Below are positions 1 through 8,062 of a stretch of DNA of 64,000 nucleotides, in pieces (the stretch's first letter is position 1; every line of letters begins with the position of its first letter). The stretch comes from Pleomorphomonas koreensis DSM 23070 (GTDB lineage Bacteria > Pseudomonadota > Alphaproteobacteria > Rhizobiales > Pleomorphomonadaceae), in contig NZ_AULH01000016.1 of NCBI RefSeq assembly GCF_000425185.1, positions 92,677 to 156,676 of the forward strand, written 5' to 3'. Position numbers and translations under genes: made by a program. The notes beneath the pieces are model-generated. The model was not told the origin of the DNA, ran no database searches, and was given only the letters and a program-made list of their open reading frames with translations.

Positions 1-80
1 TTGATGTTGTCGAGAACCTTCTTGCCACCACCGAAAGACTTGGTGGTGCCGTGCATGTAGTAGATGAACTCGCGCGCCAT
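1..80 (-). CDS. ettA: EttA (energy-dependent translational throttle ABC-F ATPase), N-terminus only
   Basis: Only the first 26-27 codons are inside the window; the gene runs off the left edge. Reading the minus strand from the ATG at 80-78 gives MAREFIYYMHG, then TTKSFGGGKKVLDNI. This is the conserved start of EttA (YjjK), a soluble ABC-F protein that binds the ribosomal E site and gates entry into elongation according to ATP/ADP level. The segment corresponds to the first beta strands just before the Walker A motif, which lies outside the window. A GAAGG lies about 10 nt upstream of the start. The family call rests on this short N-terminus only, but it is very characteristic. It is divergent from cspA. 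Confidence 0.8.
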   Translation of the reverse strand, partial: MAREFIYYMHGTTKSFGGGKKVLDNI

Positions 81-469
81 GGCGTATCGACCTTCGGGTG
101 GGCGGGTTTGCGTTTGGCCGGTGTTCTAGAGCATCCGCCGCCGGAAGGGAAAGCAAAAATGCGGACGGCGACCGCTAGCCGGAGCAATGCGAATTCACTC
201 CACGAGAACACAATCGATCTCAATTCAGCCAAGTTTTGGCCCGCCCGGCCGGTGCCGTTCAGAATAAAATACCCCGCACATCAAACATAAAGGTTGACTA
301 TCCGGCCCGGAAACCCTATTTGAAAGCGCATCGATCTTTTGCTGCCGAGCTTTGGTTACGACGCGACTGGCATCGCGTTTTGAACGAATCCTCCCTTTAA
401 AGCATCGTTATCTCCATCCGCGACGCTTTTTGCGTTGCGATTTTCATTCATGCTGGGAAAGGGTTCATC
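81..469. other. Divergent intergenic region between ettA and cspA
   Basis: This 389-bp stretch carries no convincing gene. Its right half holds the cspA promoter and a leader of roughly 140 nt, as is usual for cold-shock genes whose mRNA folds in a temperature-dependent way. Near 124-135 lies TTCTAGAGCATC, a 12-mer that recurs at 53150. A short open frame at 51-290 has poor codon bias and overlaps the ettA start, so it is not called. Confidence 0.6.
294..322 (+). promoter_or_regulatory. Candidate sigma-70 promoter of cspA
   Basis: TTGACT at 294-299 and TATTTG at 317-322 are separated by 17 bp. This would start a transcript near 330 and leave a leader of about 140 nt before the cspA ATG. The assignment rests on spacing and hexamer match only. 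Confidence 0.45.
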
Positions 470-679
470 ATGACCACTGGCACAGTTAAATGGTTCAATT
501 CCACCAAGGGTTTCGGTTTCATTCAGCCTGACAACGGCGGTCCGGACGCGTTTGTCCACATCTCGGCGGTTGAACGCGCCGGCATGCGCGAAATCGTCGA
601 GGGCCAGAAGCTCAGCTACGACATGGAGACCGACAGGAAGTCGGGCAAGATGTCGGCTGGCAACCTGCAGCCGGCCTGA
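470..679 (+). CDS. cspA: CspA-family cold-shock protein
   Basis: This 69-aa protein is a single OB-fold cold-shock domain, the usual length for the family. It binds single-stranded RNA/DNA and acts as an RNA chaperone that melts secondary structure. RNP1 is KGFGFI (13-18) and RNP2 is FVHI (28-31), with the usual aromatic W8 and F9. AAAGGG lies 6 nt before the ATG. A long leader precedes it and a rho-independent terminator follows at 743-768, so it is probably mostly monocistronic, with some read-through into the two small genes downstream. Several csp paralogues exist in most genomes of this group, so the symbol denotes the family rather than a specific orthologue. Confidence 0.93.
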   Translation: MTTGTVKWFNSTKGFGFIQPDNGGPDAFVHISAVERAGMREIVEGQKLSYDMETDRKSGKMSAGNLQPA

Positions 680-742
680 TCGGGATCTGTTCTCCCTTGA
701 CCACGGATGTACTGGCATTGCCGAGAACATGAAACCAAGCGA

Positions 743-768
743 GGTCAGGCAGCTTGCCTGGCCTTTTT
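743..768 (+). terminator. Rho-independent terminator after cspA
   Basis: A 9-bp stem (743-751 with 755-763, one G-T pair, 3-nt loop) is followed directly by a T tract at 764-768. It lies 60 nt after the cspA stop and 27 nt before the next start. Confidence 0.8.
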
Positions 769-794
769 CTTTGTCGCACCCCAGGAGGATTCCC

Positions 795-1019
795 ATGGCC
801 GAGCAATACAGCAAGTCGCGTCAACAGGCCGAGATCGCTTTCGGCAAGACGCAATCGCAGTTCTTTGCACGCGGGCGCGCCTTCGAGGAGCTTGATTTCA
901 TCACGGCGGCGCGCAACGAGAAGACCCTGCGGCTGCGAGAGGCGCGTCTTGCCCGGGAGTTGCAGGACAGCATCGACCAGGCAGCCCAGCCTGCGCCGAA
1001 ACGAGCCGGCAGATCCTGA
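795..1019 (+). CDS. Small charged protein of the cspA locus (unknown function)
   Basis: This is a 74-aa protein beginning MAEQYSKSRQQAEIAFGK. It is rich in Arg, Glu, Gln and Ala, has no signal peptide or membrane segment, and is probably largely helical. AGGAGG (783-788) sits at ideal distance from the ATG at 795, and third codon positions are strongly G/C, so the gene is real. From memory, similar 60-80-aa proteins with the signature FGKTQ and EKTLRLRE occur next to cold-shock genes in rhizobia, but no function is known to me. It sits between the cspA terminator and the next coiled-coil gene with a 33-nt gap, so the two small genes may be co-transcribed. Confidence 0.75.
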   Translation: MAEQYSKSRQQAEIAFGKTQSQFFARGRAFEELDFITAARNEKTLRLREARLARELQDSIDQAAQPAPKRAGRS

Positions 1020-1052
1020 CCGGCGAGCAACACGTGATACAGGACCAGAGAT

Positions 1053-1433
1053 TTGAGAGCCGTCAAGAACCAAGACCTTAACGACCGTCGCAGCGCCGCG
1101 AGCGACGCCAGAGCGGCCCAGCTTCAGGCCTATCGCGCCGCCATCGAGGCCGCCGCGCCGACCCGTGAAGCCAAGCAGGCGGAGCGCCTGGCGATTGCCG
1201 AGGCGCGGGACGCGCGCCGCGCGACACGCGAGCGGGTAAAGCTTGAGGAACAGAACCGCATTGCCGCCGAAGCGGCGGAACGCGAAGCCGTCATCGCAGC
1301 GGCGGCCCGAGCGGAAGCCGAAGCGCGCGAGCTGGCCAACAAGACTCGCATCGCCCGCGTCCTCGAGGACGAAGCGGCGCGCAAGGCCGAGCGCGATCGG
1401 CGCTACGCCAACCGCAAAGCCCGCCGGGCCTGA
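1053..1433 (+). CDS. DUF6481-like Ala/Arg/Glu-rich helical protein
   Basis: This is a 126-aa protein made almost entirely of A, R, E, K and D. It starts (M)RAVKNQDLNDRRSAA and ends DRRYANRKARRA, with alternating acidic and basic heptads that predict one long helix or coiled coil. The layout (short N-terminal motif, charged helix, basic RYA-RKARR tail) matches what I recall of the alphaproteobacterial DUF6481 family. The only in-frame start after the upstream stop (TGA at 1035) is TTG at 1053, with AGGA 8 nt upstream. The function is unknown. Its position after cspA suggests an RNA- or ribosome-related role, which is inference only. Confidence 0.7.
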   Translation: MRAVKNQDLNDRRSAASDARAAQLQAYRAAIEAAAPTREAKQAERLAIAEARDARRATRERVKLEEQNRIAAEAAEREAVIAAAARAEAEARELANKTRIARVLEDEAARKAERDRRYANRKARRA

Positions 1434-1503
1434 AGCATCCGCCCGAAAGGCTGCTGACTTCTCGTGTCGAGCGGATGCGCGAAAGCAAGCTGTCCGCGTT
1501 GGA

Positions 1504-1539
1504 ATATGTCCCGACCAGCCTCATCTGACCGGGACATAT
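1504..1539. repeat. Inverted repeat, 10-bp perfect arms
   Basis: ATATGTCCCG (1504-1513) and CGGGACATAT (1530-1539) flank a 16-nt loop. It lies after the DUF6481-like gene but has no T tract, so it may be an operator-like site or an mRNA end-stabilising hairpin rather than a classical terminator. Confidence 0.6.
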
Positions 1540-1564
1540 CCTAGATTCAATGATTTGAGCTTAG

Positions 1565-1593
1565 TCGGCCCGGATTGCTTCAATCCGGGCCGA
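1565..1593. repeat. Inverted repeat, 13-bp perfect arms
   Basis: The arms 1565-1577 and 1581-1593 (core CGGCCCGGATTG) close on a 3-nt CTT loop and make a very stable hairpin. Only AATTAG follows, so intrinsic termination is doubtful in either direction. It lies 25 bp after the hairpin at 1504-1539. Confidence 0.65.
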
Positions 1594-1594
1594 A

Positions 1595-1798
1595 TTAGCT
1601 TCGGGCCGGCAGAGGTCCAACCGCCGCCGCTCGTCGGCCCGCCTCGATCATGGCATTGAGGACGAGACGGTGGGGCCGGGCGGCGATGGAGCAAATCAGC
1701 TCCACCACCGAGCCGATGTTGCCGGCGACGTCGGCAAGCCCTCCCGGCGACGCGGCGGTGCGGCGGGCGCCCACCGCTGCCTTCAACAGCAACGACAA
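1595..1798 (-). pseudogene. Short frame with coding-like composition, unknown (possible remnant)
   Basis: The frame from a TTG at 1798 gives 67 aa containing LADVAGNIGSVVELIC and PHRLVLNAMIEAGRRAA. Over 80% of its third positions are G or C, like real genes here. A stop lies only five codons upstream, and the weak GAAAGG is 11 nt from the TTG. Weakly coding segments continue upstream in other minus frames, so it may be the 3' part of a decayed gene. No family was recognised, and it may not be a gene. Confidence 0.2.
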
Positions 1799-1951
1799 TG
1801 ACGCCTCGGCCTTTCAGGTCGAGAATGCGCCGGGCGGCGCGGATGTTTCTCACAGGCGCGCTCGTCAATGGTGTAGGCTTTCGCGCTATGCAGAACGCCT
1901 TCCCAAGCTGCCATTCCCTCCTCGGGGAACGGCAAGGAGCGACGCACAGAC

Positions 1952-2449
1952 ATGACAAGCCTGGCCGCCATCCTCTACCCGCCCGAAACCGACGTCGACG
2001 CCCTGCTCGCCGGCGCCGCACGGGCAGCAGCGTCATCGGGCGCGCGGGTTGGCGGCGTAGTTCAGTCGCGCCATGCTGAGGGATGCCAGGGCATGGCGCT
2101 GGTCGATCTCGGCGGCGGCGGTGCCCGGTCGATCGCCCAGGACCTCGGGCCGCTCTCCATCTCCTGCAAGCTCGACACCTCGGCGATGGCCGACATCGCC
2201 GCCGACCTCGAACGACAGATCGACGCCGGCCTCGACCTGCTGGTCGTCAGCCGCTTCGGCAAGGCGGAGATCGAGGGCGGCGGTCTCCGCTCGCTGTTCG
2301 GCCGGGCGATGCTGGCCGGCACGCCCTTGTTGACGGCCGTGCGCCAGCAGAACGCCGCCGCCTGGAACGCCTTCCACGGCGGCCTCGGAGAGAGCCTGCC
2401 GCCCGAGGCGGCCGCCGTCGCCGCCTGGGTGGCGGCGACGCTTGGCTAA
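1952..2449 (+). CDS. DUF2478 domain protein
   Basis: This 165-aa soluble protein matches the DUF2478 family as I know it. An N-terminal Rossmann-like part (AAILYPPETDVDALLAG) is followed by a GGVVQS-like strand, then the diagnostic stretch DLLVVSRFGKAEIEGGG and LFGRAMLAGTPLLTAV, ending ESLPPEA. Members are often found near molybdate transport genes and are sometimes described as nucleotide-phosphatase-like, but the activity is not established. AAGGAG (1934-1939) precedes the ATG by 12 nt. No mod genes lie in the window. It converges on the RND pump gene with only 3 bp between stop codons. Confidence 0.75.
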   Translation: MTSLAAILYPPETDVDALLAGAARAAASSGARVGGVVQSRHAEGCQGMALVDLGGGGARSIAQDLGPLSISCKLDTSAMADIAADLERQIDAGLDLLVVSRFGKAEIEGGGLRSLFGRAMLAGTPLLTAVRQQNAAAWNAFHGGLGESLPPEAAAVAAWVAATLG

Positions 2450-2452
2450 GCC

Positions 2453-5400
2453 TCACTCGGCGGCGATCGGCAATCCGTCCGGCCCGAGCAGCCGCGGTCG
2501 CGGTCCGATCGGCTCGGAGGCCGACACCAGACGCGGCCGCGTCGGCAGCGGCGGCTCGGCGTGCTCGTCCTCGTCCGATTCGTTGGGGTCGGCGACCTTG
2601 CCGAACAGCCAGCCGATGGCCCGGTTGAGGCGGTTGATCATCAGGTAGAGCGAGGGGATGAACACCAGCGACAGCACCGTCGACACCAGCAGGCCGCCGA
2701 TCACCGCGATGGCCATCGGCGCCATGAACTCGGCGCCCTGGCCGGTGCCGTGCGCCGCCGGATACATGCCGGCCACCATGGCGATGGTGGTCATGACGAT
2801 CGGCCGGGCGCGCTTGCGGCCGGCGTCGATGATCGCCTCGGTCTCGCTCAGCCCGTGCTTCTGCCGCTCGACGGCGAAATCGACCAGCATGATGGCGTTC
2901 TTGGTGACGATGCCCATCAGCATCAGCACGCCGATGATCACCGGCATCGACACCGCGTAGCCGGTGAGCAGCAGCGCCGCCACCACGCCGCCGATCGACA
3001 GCGGAATGGAGCCGAGGATGGTGATCGGCTGGAACACGCTGTTGAACAGCAGGATCAGCACGATGAACACGATGGTCAGGCCGGAGATCATCGCCACGGC
3101 GAAGGCTTCGAAGATCTCCTGCTGGATCTCGGCATCGTCGGTGTTCTGGATGTGCACGCCGGCCGGGAAATCCTTCACCACCGGCAGTGCATTGATCTTC
3201 TCCAGCCCCTGGCCCGACGTGAAGCCCGGCATCATGTCGGTGCCGACCTTGACCAGACGCTCGCGGTCGTAGCGGTCGATGGTCGACGGCCCCTGGCCGA
3301 AGCCGATGTCGGCGACGGCCGACAGCGGCACCGGCACGCCGGAAGCGGTCGGCACCTTCAGCGCCGCCAGCGTCTCGATGTTGCCGCGGGCCGCCGTGTC
3401 GAGCTGCACGCGCACCGGGATCTGCCGGTCGCCGTCGGTGAACTTGGCGAGGTTGCTGTCGGCATCGCCGACCGTGGCGACGCGCAGGGTTTGCGACAGC
3501 GCATCCGTCGATACGCCGAGATCGGCGGCGACGTCGCGGCGCGGCGTGACGCGGATCTCCGGCCGGGCGAAGGAGGACAGCGCCGACGGGTTGGAGAACA
3601 TCGGATCGGAGCGCATCTGGTTCTCGAGCGCCGCCGCCGCCTTGGCCACGGCGTCGCCGTCCTTGCCCAGCACGCCGACGGTGGCCTCGCGGTCGCCGCG
3701 TTCGTTGACGAAGTAGAAGCGGATGTCGGGCACGCCGCGCAGCACGCCCTGCACCTTGTACTCCACCTGCTTCTGCGTCAGCGCCCGTTCGGTGCGCGGC
3801 AGCAGGTTGACGATGACGGCGGCGCGGCGCGTCTCCAGCGTGCCGGTCGGCGAGGTGCCGCCCATCACGAACACGCTCTTCACCTCGGGGAAGGCGTCCA
3901 ACTGTCCGGCGATGCTGTCGGTGACGACCTGCGTGTCGTCGAGCGTCGAGCCCGGCGGCAGTTCGATCGAGGTGACGATACGCGCCTGATCGCCCGGCGC
4001 GAACAGTTCGGTCGGCAGCTTGGCCGCCTGCCCCATGGCAAAGACGAAGGTGGCGAGGCAGAGCACGATGGTGACGATCGGCATCACCGGCACGCTGAGC
4101 ACATGTCCGCGGAGCCTGAGCTTCGGCGACCACAGCGTCATCTTGAGGAAGGAGGCATAGGCGCGCACGAACGGCCCGCCCTCGTGCTCCTCGGGATGCG
4201 GCCGGGTGAGCCAGGCCGAGAACAGCGCCAAGAACACCACGCCGGCCGCCACCCACAGCGCCGTCATCTCGGCGCCGGAGCGGGTGAGGAAGTCGACGGT
4301 GGCGTCGACACCCTCGAAGATGCCGGATTTCGCCGACAGCGGTCCGTGGGCCTTCAGCCAGTCGATGCCCATAAAGGCGATGATGCCGAAGGGAATGAAC
4401 CAGACGATCCGCCGGAGCGCCGTGCGGGCAAAGCCGCGATAGACTGGCCGGCCGTCCTCGCCGTCGCCGGTGTAGGGCGTCTTCATGAAATAGGCGGCCA
4501 GCATCGGCGTGATCAGGCGGGCGGTGAGCAGCGAGAAGAACACCGCCAGCGCCACCGTCAGGCCGAACTGCTTGAAATACTGGCCGGGGATGCCGCCCAT
4601 GAAGCTGACCGGCGAGAAGATGGCGATGATCGTCGTGGAGATGGCGATCACCGCGAGGCCGATCTCGTCGGCCGCCTCCACCGCCGCCCGATAGGGCTTC
4701 TTGCCGGTGCGGATGTGGCGGACGATGTTCTCGATCTCGACGATGGCGTCGTCGACCAGGATGCCGGTGACCAGCGTGATGCCCAAGAGGCTGACCATGT
4801 TGAGCGAGAAGCCCAGCATGTCCAGCGCGAAGAAGGTGGGAATGGCCGACAGCGGCAGCGCGATGGCCGAGATGATCGTGGCGCGGATGTCGCGCAGGAA
4901 CAACAGCACGACGATGACGGCGAGCAGGGCGCCCTCGATCAGCGTCTTCATCGAGTTTTCGAAGCTGTTGTAGGTCTGCACCGTCGAATCGTCGATGCGC
5001 TTCATCGACACGTCGGGATATTCCGCGGCGAGGCGGTCGATCACCGCGCCGGCGCCCTTCGACACCGTGGCGTCGCTCGCCCCCTTGGCGCGGTAGATGG
5101 CGAAGGCCACCGCCGGCCGGCCGTCGAGCCGGGCGAAGGACTTCGGCTCGGCCCAGTGGTCGACCACCTTGCCGACGTCGGAGAGACGCAGGTCGCGGCC
5201 GTCGCCGAGCGGCAGCCGCGTTGCCGCCAGGTCGGCCAGCGAGCGGGCGCCGGCCAGCGTGCGCACCGCCTGCGTCTGGCCGCCCACCTCGCCCTTGCCG
5301 CCGGAGAGATCGATATTGACCGCCTTCAGCGCGGCGTTGACCTGGGCGGCGGTGATGCCGAGCGCCATCAGACGGTCGGGATCGATCTGCACCTGGATCT

Positions 5401-5953
5401 CGCGCTTGACGCCGCCCATGCGCTCGACGCGGCCGACGCCGTTCACCGTCTGCAGGTCGCGGATCACCTTGTCGTCGACGAACCACGACAGCTCTTCCGG
5501 CGTCATGGCCGGCGACGCCGCGGCATAGGTGATGATCGCCTGGCCCTCGACGTCGATGCGGCGGATGATCGGCTCGTTGATCGAGCCGGGCAGGTCACCG
5601 CGGATTTCGGCGACGGCGTCCTTGACGTCGTTGAGCGCCCGGTCGGTGGCGACGTCGAGGTTGAAGATGACGGCGGTGGTCGACACGCCGTCGGTCACCG
5701 TCGAGATCATGTGGCGCACGCCGGTGAGGCCGGCGAGGGCATCCTCCACCGGCTTGGTCACCTGCGTTTCCAGCTCGGACGGCGCCGAGCCGGAATCGGT
5801 CACCGTCACCGAGATCAGCGGCAGGTCGATGTTGGGCATCATGGTGATCGGCAGCCGGGAGAACGAGTAGAGCCCCAGCGCGATCAGGCAGACGAACAGC
5901 AGGATCGGCGGAACCGGGTTCCGGATCGACCAGGCGGAGAAGTTCCAGTTCAT
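2453..5953 (-). CDS. RND (HAE1/AcrB-type) multidrug efflux permease
   Basis: This inner-membrane proton-driven pump subunit exports drugs or hydrophobic compounds through a tripartite channel. At 1166 aa it is about 100 residues longer than AcrB. The N-terminus (NFSAWSIRNPVPPILLF, TM1) is typical, and the proton-relay aspartates are in GILVDDAIVEIEN (D401, D402). The partner lysine lies in MGIVTKNAIMLVDF near the C-terminus. The extra length is an insert of about 85 residues (roughly 505-590) between the TM6 region and the second half, containing two hydrophobic segments and a charged HPEEHEGG link. Its ATG overlaps the adaptor stop by 4 nt (ATGA). No outer-membrane channel gene is present, so a TolC-like protein encoded elsewhere must serve. 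Confidence 0.93.
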   Translation of the reverse strand: MNWNFSAWSIRNPVPPILLFVCLIALGLYSFSRLPITMMPNIDLPLISVTVTDSGSAPSELETQVTKPVEDALAGLTGVRHMISTVTDGVSTTAVIFNLDVATDRALNDVKDAVAEIRGDLPGSINEPIIRRIDVEGQAIITYAAASPAMTPEELSWFVDDKVIRDLQTVNGVGRVERMGGVKREIQVQIDPDRLMALGITAAQVNAALKAVNIDLSGGKGEVGGQTQAVRTLAGARSLADLAATRLPLGDGRDLRLSDVGKVVDHWAEPKSFARLDGRPAVAFAIYRAKGASDATVSKGAGAVIDRLAAEYPDVSMKRIDDSTVQTYNSFENSMKTLIEGALLAVIVVLLFLRDIRATIISAIALPLSAIPTFFALDMLGFSLNMVSLLGITLVTGILVDDAIVEIENIVRHIRTGKKPYRAAVEAADEIGLAVIAISTTIIAIFSPVSFMGGIPGQYFKQFGLTVALAVFFSLLTARLITPMLAAYFMKTPYTGDGEDGRPVYRGFARTALRRIVWFIPFGIIAFMGIDWLKAHGPLSAKSGIFEGVDATVDFLTRSGAEMTALWVAAGVVFLALFSAWLTRPHPEEHEGGPFVRAYASFLKMTLWSPKLRLRGHVLSVPVMPIVTIVLCLATFVFAMGQAAKLPTELFAPGDQARIVTSIELPPGSTLDDTQVVTDSIAGQLDAFPEVKSVFVMGGTSPTGTLETRRAAVIVNLLPRTERALTQKQVEYKVQGVLRGVPDIRFYFVNERGDREATVGVLGKDGDAVAKAAAALENQMRSDPMFSNPSALSSFARPEIRVTPRRDVAADLGVSTDALSQTLRVATVGDADSNLAKFTDGDRQIPVRVQLDTAARGNIETLAALKVPTASGVPVPLSAVADIGFGQGPSTIDRYDRERLVKVGTDMMPGFTSGQGLEKINALPVVKDFPAGVHIQNTDDAEIQQEIFEAFAVAMISGLTIVFIVLILLFNSVFQPITILGSIPLSIGGVVAALLLTGYAVSMPVIIGVLMLMGIVTKNAIMLVDFAVERQKHGLSETEAIIDAGRKRARPIVMTTIAMVAGMYPAAHGTGQGAEFMAPMAIAVIGGLLVSTVLSLVFIPSLYLMINRLNRAIGWLFGKVADPNESDEDEHAEPPLPTRPRLVSASEPIGPRPRLLGPDGLPIAAE

Positions 5954-7161
5954 CCCTTGACTCCCGTGGCTCCAGCGCCCGCGACCACCTGCGGCTTGAC
6001 CTTATCGCCGCTCCTCAGGAAGGTGCCGGCCTTCGACACCACCAGTTCGCCCTCGGCAAGGCCGTCGGTCACCTCGATGAGGCCGGCATCGGTGAGGCCG
6101 GTCTTCACCTCTCGCGTGTCGACGACGCCGTCCTTCACCACCTGCACCGTCGAGACGCCGCCGTCGTCGGCGATCGCCGTCACCGGCAGCACCAGTCCCT
6201 CGCTGCGGGCGACCTCGATCGTGCCGCGGGCGAAGGCGCCGACGCGCAGGCCGTCGCCGCCCGGCAGGGCGATGCGCGCCTTGCCGAGCCGCGTCGACGC
6301 CTTGATCTCCGGCTGGACGAGGCGCACCACGCCGTCGACCGGCTTGTCGACACCGGACGGCCGCACCGCCACCTTCTGGCCGACCTTGAGCTGCGGCAGC
6401 AGCGTCTCGGTGACGTCGGCGTCGAGTTCGATGTCGCCGTCCTCGGCGATGACGAACAGCGGGTTGCCGCCCGCCGAGGCGACCTGCCCCACCACCGCGG
6501 TGCGGCTGAGGATGAGCCCGGCCCGTGGCGCCTTGATGTCGGTCTTGGAGCGGCGCAGCTCCAGTTCGTCCCGCTGCGCCTCGACCAGCGTGCGGCCGGC
6601 CTCGGCGGCGGACAGCGCCTGCCGGGCGACCGCCAGCTGCGCCGTGGCCTGATCGGCCGCCGCCTGCCGCTGCTCCAGCGTCTCGGTGGCGGTGAAGCCT
6701 TTCTGCGTCAGCGTACGCGCCCGTTCGAGCGCCTGGCCGGCTTGCGTCGACGATGCCTCGGCGGCGGCGATCTGGGCACGCGCCTGGGCGATCTGGGCGT
6801 CGGTGGAGGCCAGCTGCGAGGTGTTCTGAGCGAGGAGCACGTCGATGCTGTCGACGGCGAGCCGCGCCAGCACGTCGCCTTCCTTCACCCGATCGCCAGC
6901 GTCGACGAGGATCGTCTCGATCTTCAGACCCTCGACGCCCGGCGTCACCAGCACCTCCTCGCGCGCCACCAGCGTACCGGTGACGATCACCTTCTGGCTC
7001 AGCGCCTTTCGGCCGGCGCTGACGACGCTCACCGTCGGCACCACTTCCTGGGCGGCAGCGGTCGGCGCCGGCGCGGCGGCCGGCTCCTGCGCCAGCGCCG
7101 GCAACGTTACGACCGGACCAGCCAGCAGCAGACCGGCCAGGGACATCACCCGGAACTTCAT
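5950..7161 (-). CDS. RND efflux periplasmic adaptor (membrane fusion protein)
   Basis: This 403-aa HlyD/AcrA-family adaptor links the inner-membrane pump to an outer-membrane channel. The chosen ATG at 7161 gives a clear signal peptide (MKFRVMSLAGLLLAG...PALAQ). The frame is open upstream to 7353, but that extension lacks secretion character. Order: lipoyl-like half (VTPGVEGLKIETILVDAGDRV), an Ala/Gln-rich helical hairpin (about 105-190), second lipoyl half (TDIKAPRAGLI), beta-barrel, and membrane-proximal domain. Translation is coupled to the pump through a 4-nt overlap. It lies 198 bp after tetR on the same strand, so tetR, adaptor and pump probably form one operon. Confidence 0.92.
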   Translation of the reverse strand: MKFRVMSLAGLLLAGPVVTLPALAQEPAAAPAPTAAAQEVVPTVSVVSAGRKALSQKVIVTGTLVAREEVLVTPGVEGLKIETILVDAGDRVKEGDVLARLAVDSIDVLLAQNTSQLASTDAQIAQARAQIAAAEASSTQAGQALERARTLTQKGFTATETLEQRQAAADQATAQLAVARQALSAAEAGRTLVEAQRDELELRRSKTDIKAPRAGLILSRTAVVGQVASAGGNPLFVIAEDGDIELDADVTETLLPQLKVGQKVAVRPSGVDKPVDGVVRLVQPEIKASTRLGKARIALPGGDGLRVGAFARGTIEVARSEGLVLPVTAIADDGGVSTVQVVKDGVVDTREVKTGLTDAGLIEVTDGLAEGELVVSKAGTFLRSGDKVKPQVVAGAGATGVKG

Positions 7162-7359
7162 TGCGAAACGTCTCCGCAGACGGTCTGTCGGATCAAATGC
7201 CAATTTCTGAAGCTCCGATAGGAACAAGACTATGCTGGTGATTGTGATGACGCCGGCAGGAACCGGGAGACCGGTCCCGGCGTTACGCAACTGTCGGGAC
7301 CGAACCGGGAGGTCGGCGCCGGAACATGAACCAAGGTTAATCCGCGCAGACATGTGGCT

Positions 7360-8019
7360 TCACCCCCGCCTTGCCAAGGGGGGAGAGGCCGCCGACGCTC
7401 CATTTTCCAGCACGACCGTGACAACACGCGACAGGATCACCCCGGCCCGATCGACGTCGTAGTCGGGCTCAAGGCCCATGCGCAGGATGACGCCATCGGC
7501 GAAGGCCACCAGCGTCATCATGATCATGTCGACGTCGGCGTCGGCGGCGATCTCGCCCGCCGCCTTGGCATTGGCGAACACCTCATGCATCAGCTGGCGG
7601 TTCTCTTCCTCGCATTTGGCGAAGAAGGCGCCGACCGCCGTGTTGCGCATGCTCTCGACATAGACCTCGAGCATCATCTGCACCGCCCGGCGGTCGCGCA
7701 TCGCATCGATATAGGCAAGACCGCAGCGCAGCAGCCGGTCGTGCAGCGTGCCGGGCTCCAGCATCAGTTCGAGGATGCGCCGGCCGGCGCACTGCTCCTC
7801 CTCGGCGATCGCCTCGATAATCGCATCCTTGGAGACGAAATAACGATAGAGCCCGCCCGGACTCATCTTCGCCTCGGCGCAGATCTCCTGCATCGACGTG
7901 CGATGGAAGCCGGCGCGCGAGAAGCAGGTGCGCGCCGCATCGAGAATGCGGGCGCGACGCTCGTCCTGTGGCGACGGCGGCAGCCCGCCGGAAGCGGGCG
8001 CAAAGGCGCTGAAACTCAT
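7360..8019 (-). CDS. TetR-family regulator of the RND efflux operon
   Basis: This 219-aa repressor has an N-terminal TetR helix-turn-helix: RRARILDAARTCFSRAGFHR, then MQEICAEAKMSPGGLYRYF. The C-terminal helical ligand domain follows. The ATG at 8019 is preceded by GGAGG, and the longer frame from 8106 would cover the promoter and operator, so it is rejected. A perfect 16-bp palindrome lies 44 bp upstream of the start over the promoter, which implies autorepression and, if the transcript continues, repression of the efflux genes. Ligand-induced release is the family norm; the ligand is unknown. The C-terminal tail SPPLARRG lies in a GC-rich repetitive-looking segment. Confidence 0.9.
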   Translation of the reverse strand: MSFSAFAPASGGLPPSPQDERRARILDAARTCFSRAGFHRTSMQEICAEAKMSPGGLYRYFVSKDAIIEAIAEEEQCAGRRILELMLEPGTLHDRLLRCGLAYIDAMRDRRAVQMMLEVYVESMRNTAVGAFFAKCEEENRQLMHEVFANAKAAGEIAADADVDMIMMTLVAFADGVILRMGLEPDYDVDRAGVILSRVVTVVLENGASAASPPLARRG

Positions 8020-8062
8020 GCAGGAACCTCCGGAGGCGTCCAGGCGGGCACCTGAAATGCGA

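Larger units (their letters stand above)
1434..1951. other. Gene-poor stretch with two hairpins and possible decayed gene
   Basis: No confident gene lies in these 518 bp. The left part holds two strong inverted repeats (1504-1539 and 1565-1593, listed separately). The right part has a short minus-strand frame with coding-like base composition (1595-1798) and neighbouring minus-strand frames that each look weakly coding for 20-30 codons. That pattern fits a frameshifted remnant, but no family is recognisable. Confidence 0.4.

Noticed and set aside
2561..6652. 1363-codon open frame opposite the RND pump and adaptor
   Set aside because: Composition is His/Arg/Asp-rich with no domains. It is an antisense shadow created by high GC at the third positions of the real minus-strand genes.
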